From NCBI GenBank assembly GCA_900540305.1, contig UQFL01000004.1, forward strand, positions 1 to 64,000: a DNA stretch of 64,000 bases, given 5' to 3'. Below the pieces are notes generated by a model. That model had not been told where the DNA came from. It did not search any database and worked only from the letters and a program-made list of their open reading frames with translations. The DNA comes from an uncultured Oscillospiraceae bacterium (GTDB lineage: Bacteria; Bacillota; Clostridia; Oscillospirales; Acutalibacteraceae). Position numbers and translations under genes: made by a program. Of this stretch, positions 61,900 through 64,000 are shown piece by piece (position 1 is the stretch's first letter; the number at the start of each line of letters is the position of its first letter).

Positions 61900-63489
61900 T
61901 TATTCTGAAAATATGCCGTTAAAATCGGGTTCAAGGATGGGAAGTCCGAGATCATGAACTGCCCTTTGCGTAAAGCTTTCAAGCGTCTTGTATTTTAGGG
62001 GCATACCCATAAATGTCATATTGTATATAGCAAGTTCTTCAAAAGTGGGGCTCATTTCGTTTTTAACCTTCACGGTATCCCCGTCAAAGCTGAAAGTAAA
62101 TTTGCGCACATGCGCAGTTTCAATAGGTCTTATCCAAAGCTTTAACGAGCCGTCCTCCTGCCAGGCGGCTTTTGAGTAAGCATGATAATTTAAGTCACCG
62201 AGGTGCATTTCGCTTACTTCATATTCGCCGTTCATTCCGACTTTGACGGTATTATATTCGTCCTTTTCTTTCCATGTGAATTCTAAGCCGCTCTCATTGA
62301 AATCAAAACGCATTTCATTTATATTTCCCGGCTTGTTATAAAGCATATTGAGTATTGAAATTGATATAACAGAGCAATATTTATTTGTTTTAACGGCTAT
62401 TTTTTTGCCGCTTATCTGTTTTTCTTTTTCAAAATTTCTTGGTGTTGCGGGCAAGTCCTCAACATGGCAGTTATCAATTGTTTCAAGAAGTTCATTATAA
62501 TCGTGTTCGTTTTCTTCAAACGGGTCGTTTTTAAAGCACTCGGGAAAATATTTCCAGAACACTTTCATAACTTTATAGTCCTCAGACTCGCCGCAATTGA
62601 GAACAACAAGCGCATCATACTCTGGGAACATAAAACAGCGCTGACCGAACAAACCGTCCGCACGGTAACTGTTTGCAACGGGATTACGCCAAAACTGAAA
62701 ACCGTAGCCGCACATATTGTCAATATATCCGTCGTGAACAGAATCCGTATGCTTGCTTGTGGCAAGTTTTACCCACTGTGCCGGAACAAGCTGAGTGCCG
62801 TCTATCCATTTACCATCGTGAATATACGGCAAAAAGAATTTTGCAAGGTCCTCCGACTTCATATACAGACCCCAGCCTGCGGCGTTAATACCTTTTCCGT
62901 CCACCTCCCAAAACGGCTTTTCAATGCCGAGGGGTTCAAACATTCTCGGGTAAAGATAATCAACCATACTCATACCCGTAACCTTTGAAATTATAGCGGA
63001 AAGCATATATGTATTTTCTGAAAGATAATTGAATTTTGAATCCGGAGGGAGCAAAAATACACTGTCAAAAAACTGTTTAACCCAGTCTTTCCCGCCTTTT
63101 TCATCTGTAAGCGGAACAAGCTTATCGGAGCGCATTGTGAGAAGCATTCTGACAGTTATTTTATTATTCGGCGGCATCTTTGCACTTGGATATTCGGGGA
63201 AAAAATCGCAAATTTTATCATCAAGTGACAAAAGCCCCTCACTTATTGCAAAACCGACGGCTGTTGATGTTACAGACTTACTCATAGAATAGAGCACATG
63301 GGGATATTCCTTAGCATACGGCTTGAAAAATCCCTGAGCGCAAACCTTATCGTGGCGCACAACTGTAAAGCTTTGGAGTCCGAGTTTTTTTTCGTTTATT
63401 TCATCTAAAAACGCTTTTATAACGGAACTTTTTATACCCACGCTTTCAGGGGTAACATGAAGAAGCTGTGTGTTTTTTAAAAGTTTCAT
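61900..63489 (-). CDS. Serine hydrolase, beta-lactamase (class C) family
   Basis: 529 residues. The nucleophile motif is SMSKSVTS near residue 80 (S-x-x-K), with YLSENTY near 160 in the Y-x-S/N position. The C-terminal ~150 residues form a separate domain often found in such esterases. No signal peptide is present, so it is not a secreted lactamase; an esterase or peptidase role is more likely. The ATG at 63489 gives the family N-terminus (KLLKNTQLLHVTPESVGI); a longer frame from 63519 lies close to the composition break. Confidence 0.85.
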   Translation of the reverse strand: MKLLKNTQLLHVTPESVGIKSSVIKAFLDEINEKKLGLQSFTVVRHDKVCAQGFFKPYAKEYPHVLYSMSKSVTSTAVGFAISEGLLSLDDKICDFFPEYPSAKMPPNNKITVRMLLTMRSDKLVPLTDEKGGKDWVKQFFDSVFLLPPDSKFNYLSENTYMLSAIISKVTGMSMVDYLYPRMFEPLGIEKPFWEVDGKGINAAGWGLYMKSEDLAKFFLPYIHDGKWIDGTQLVPAQWVKLATSKHTDSVHDGYIDNMCGYGFQFWRNPVANSYRADGLFGQRCFMFPEYDALVVLNCGESEDYKVMKVFWKYFPECFKNDPFEENEHDYNELLETIDNCHVEDLPATPRNFEKEKQISGKKIAVKTNKYCSVISISILNMLYNKPGNINEMRFDFNESGLEFTWKEKDEYNTVKVGMNGEYEVSEMHLGDLNYHAYSKAAWQEDGSLKLWIRPIETAHVRKFTFSFDGDTVKVKNEMSPTFEELAIYNMTFMGMPLKYKTLESFTQRAVHDLGLPILEPDFNGIFSE

Positions 63490-63540
63490 ATCTAAAAACC
63501 TGTTCTGTATATTCTCCATAAATTGTAGTCGTATAGAACG

Positions 63541-63566
63541 GGTCCCCGCCCCTTCGAACGGGGACC
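63541..63566 (-). terminator. Terminator of the GC-rich partial gene
   Basis: GGTCCCCG / CGGGGACC with a 10-base loop lies downstream of the GC-rich gene's stop codon, but the T-run after it is poor (CGTTCTAT). Confidence 0.55.
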
Positions 63567-63583
63567 TGTCGTGTGGGTGGTGT

Positions 63584-64000
63584 TTAGAACGCGGGCATAC
63601 AGTAAACGATGCATTTCATGTTCCAGCTGCCGTCCAAGAACTGCAGCATGCCGTAGGGAGCCTGCTCCGCTTCGGGTTTGGCCATGGAGACCTGAATCTG
63701 CGTGTCGGAGAGGGGTTCGTAGTCGAGCCACTCGGCGCCCGACATCGGCATGAGCATGATCTGCTGGTAGGGCGAGACTTTCAGTACGGCGTTCGAAGGT
63801 TCGGCCGAGGTGTAGGTCAGCATGTACTGCGGAACTCCCATGCCGAGGTTCTCGGCGAACGAGGCGAGCAGGTCCGTGTTGCCGCCTGCGACCGTTTTGT
63901 AGTTCTCCTTCGTGATCTCGACCAGCGTCGCGCCGCTCACCAGATCAGGCATGGCGAACTTCACTTCGAAGCCCTCGCCGCCACCGCCGATCGGGTAATT
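63584..64000 (-). CDS. GC-rich partial CDS, foreign to the rest of the window
   Basis: The frame is open from the window edge at 64000 to a stop at 63586-63584, about 138 residues. It begins mid-protein (YPIGGGGEGFEVKFAMP) and ends SWNMKCIVYCMPAF. Third codon positions are mostly G or C (GC near 60% by eye), against about 40% before 63520. The protein has no motif I can name; the style is reminiscent of Bacteroidales surface or lipoprotein sequences. It may be a chimeric join in the assembly. Confidence 0.6.
   Translation of the reverse strand, partial: NYPIGGGGEGFEVKFAMPDLVSGATLVEITKENYKTVAGGNTDLLASFAENLGMGVPQYMLTYTSAEPSNAVLKVSPYQQIMLMPMSGAEWLDYEPLSDTQIQVSMAKPEAEQAPYGMLQFLDGSWNMKCIVYCMPAF

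Noticed and set aside
1..64000. CRISPR arrays, insertion sequences and prophage
   Set aside because: No regularly spaced direct repeats, transposase, integrase, terminase or capsid genes were seen on either strand.

Overview
The window reads as low-to-moderate GC DNA (about 40% by eye) from a strict anaerobe of the class Clostridia, most like the Ruminococcaceae/Oscillospiraceae. Signs are the Firmicutes-type order rimP-nusA-rnpM-ylxQ-infB-rbfA-nrnA-truB-ribF, strong AGGAGG-type ribosome sites with some TTG and GTG starts, consensus TTGACA/TATAAT promoters, a complete [FeFe]-hydrogenase maturation set (hydE, hydF, hydG and a TM1266-type regulator), an LCP cell-wall ligase and two very large secreted surface proteins. 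It looks like a metagenomic or short-read contig. Bases 1-42 are Illumina Nextera index and transposon adapter, and the last ~480 bases have a different, GC-rich composition, so both ends should be treated with caution.

Layout. 44-3863: a plus-strand run of small AT-rich genes (HIT, Nudix, P-loop kinase, two GNATs, an APH-like kinase), closed by a terminator, an intact tRNA-Thr(CGU) and a broken second tRNA-Thr. 4219-12985: minus-strand translation and RNA operon from a clear promoter at 12985, running rimP to ribF, then a HAD phosphatase and pncC. 13000-14931: glutamate dehydrogenase and an XRE regulator. 15091-19933: a 1153-residue glucosaminidase with FN3 repeats, facing a D,D-carboxypeptidase. 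20071-21373: a phosphoesterase and an HD hydrolase. 21430-33219: a long minus-strand series (rlmD, popT-like, PqqD-like, nucleotidyltransferase, lepA, trmN6, rsmI, pflX-like, lipase-like, iolB, Fe-alcohol dehydrogenase, EamA). 33318-36177: a P-type ATPase under a yybP-ykoY manganese riboswitch. 36227-44692: a sugar-catabolism locus (aldolase, class III aminotransferase, TetR with two perfect operators, FGGY kinase, iolC, iolJ). 44720-46345: RNase P RNA and an LCP protein. 46438-51072: a 41-residue peptide gene and a 1496-residue surface protein. 51645-55322: argG, argH, degV. 55383-59525: hydF, hydG, hydE and the TM1266 gene behind an attenuator-like leader. 59566-63489: rluA, phospholipase-C-like, luxS, serine hydrolase. 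63584-64000: partial GC-rich foreign-looking gene.

Themes. IolB, IolC and IolJ catalyse the three consecutive steps from 5-deoxyglucuronate to DHAP plus malonic semialdehyde. The earlier inositol steps are absent here, while an iron alcohol dehydrogenase and a class III aminotransferase that could consume malonic semialdehyde are present (inference). RNA-level control is unusually visible: a manganese riboswitch with its terminator, an unidentified leader with a terminator just ahead of the hydrogenase-maturation operon, a hairpin leader before rimP, and a nested inverted repeat ahead of the lipase-like gene. These leaders, the two TetR operators and the small peptide gene beside the giant surface protein are the parts most worth following up.
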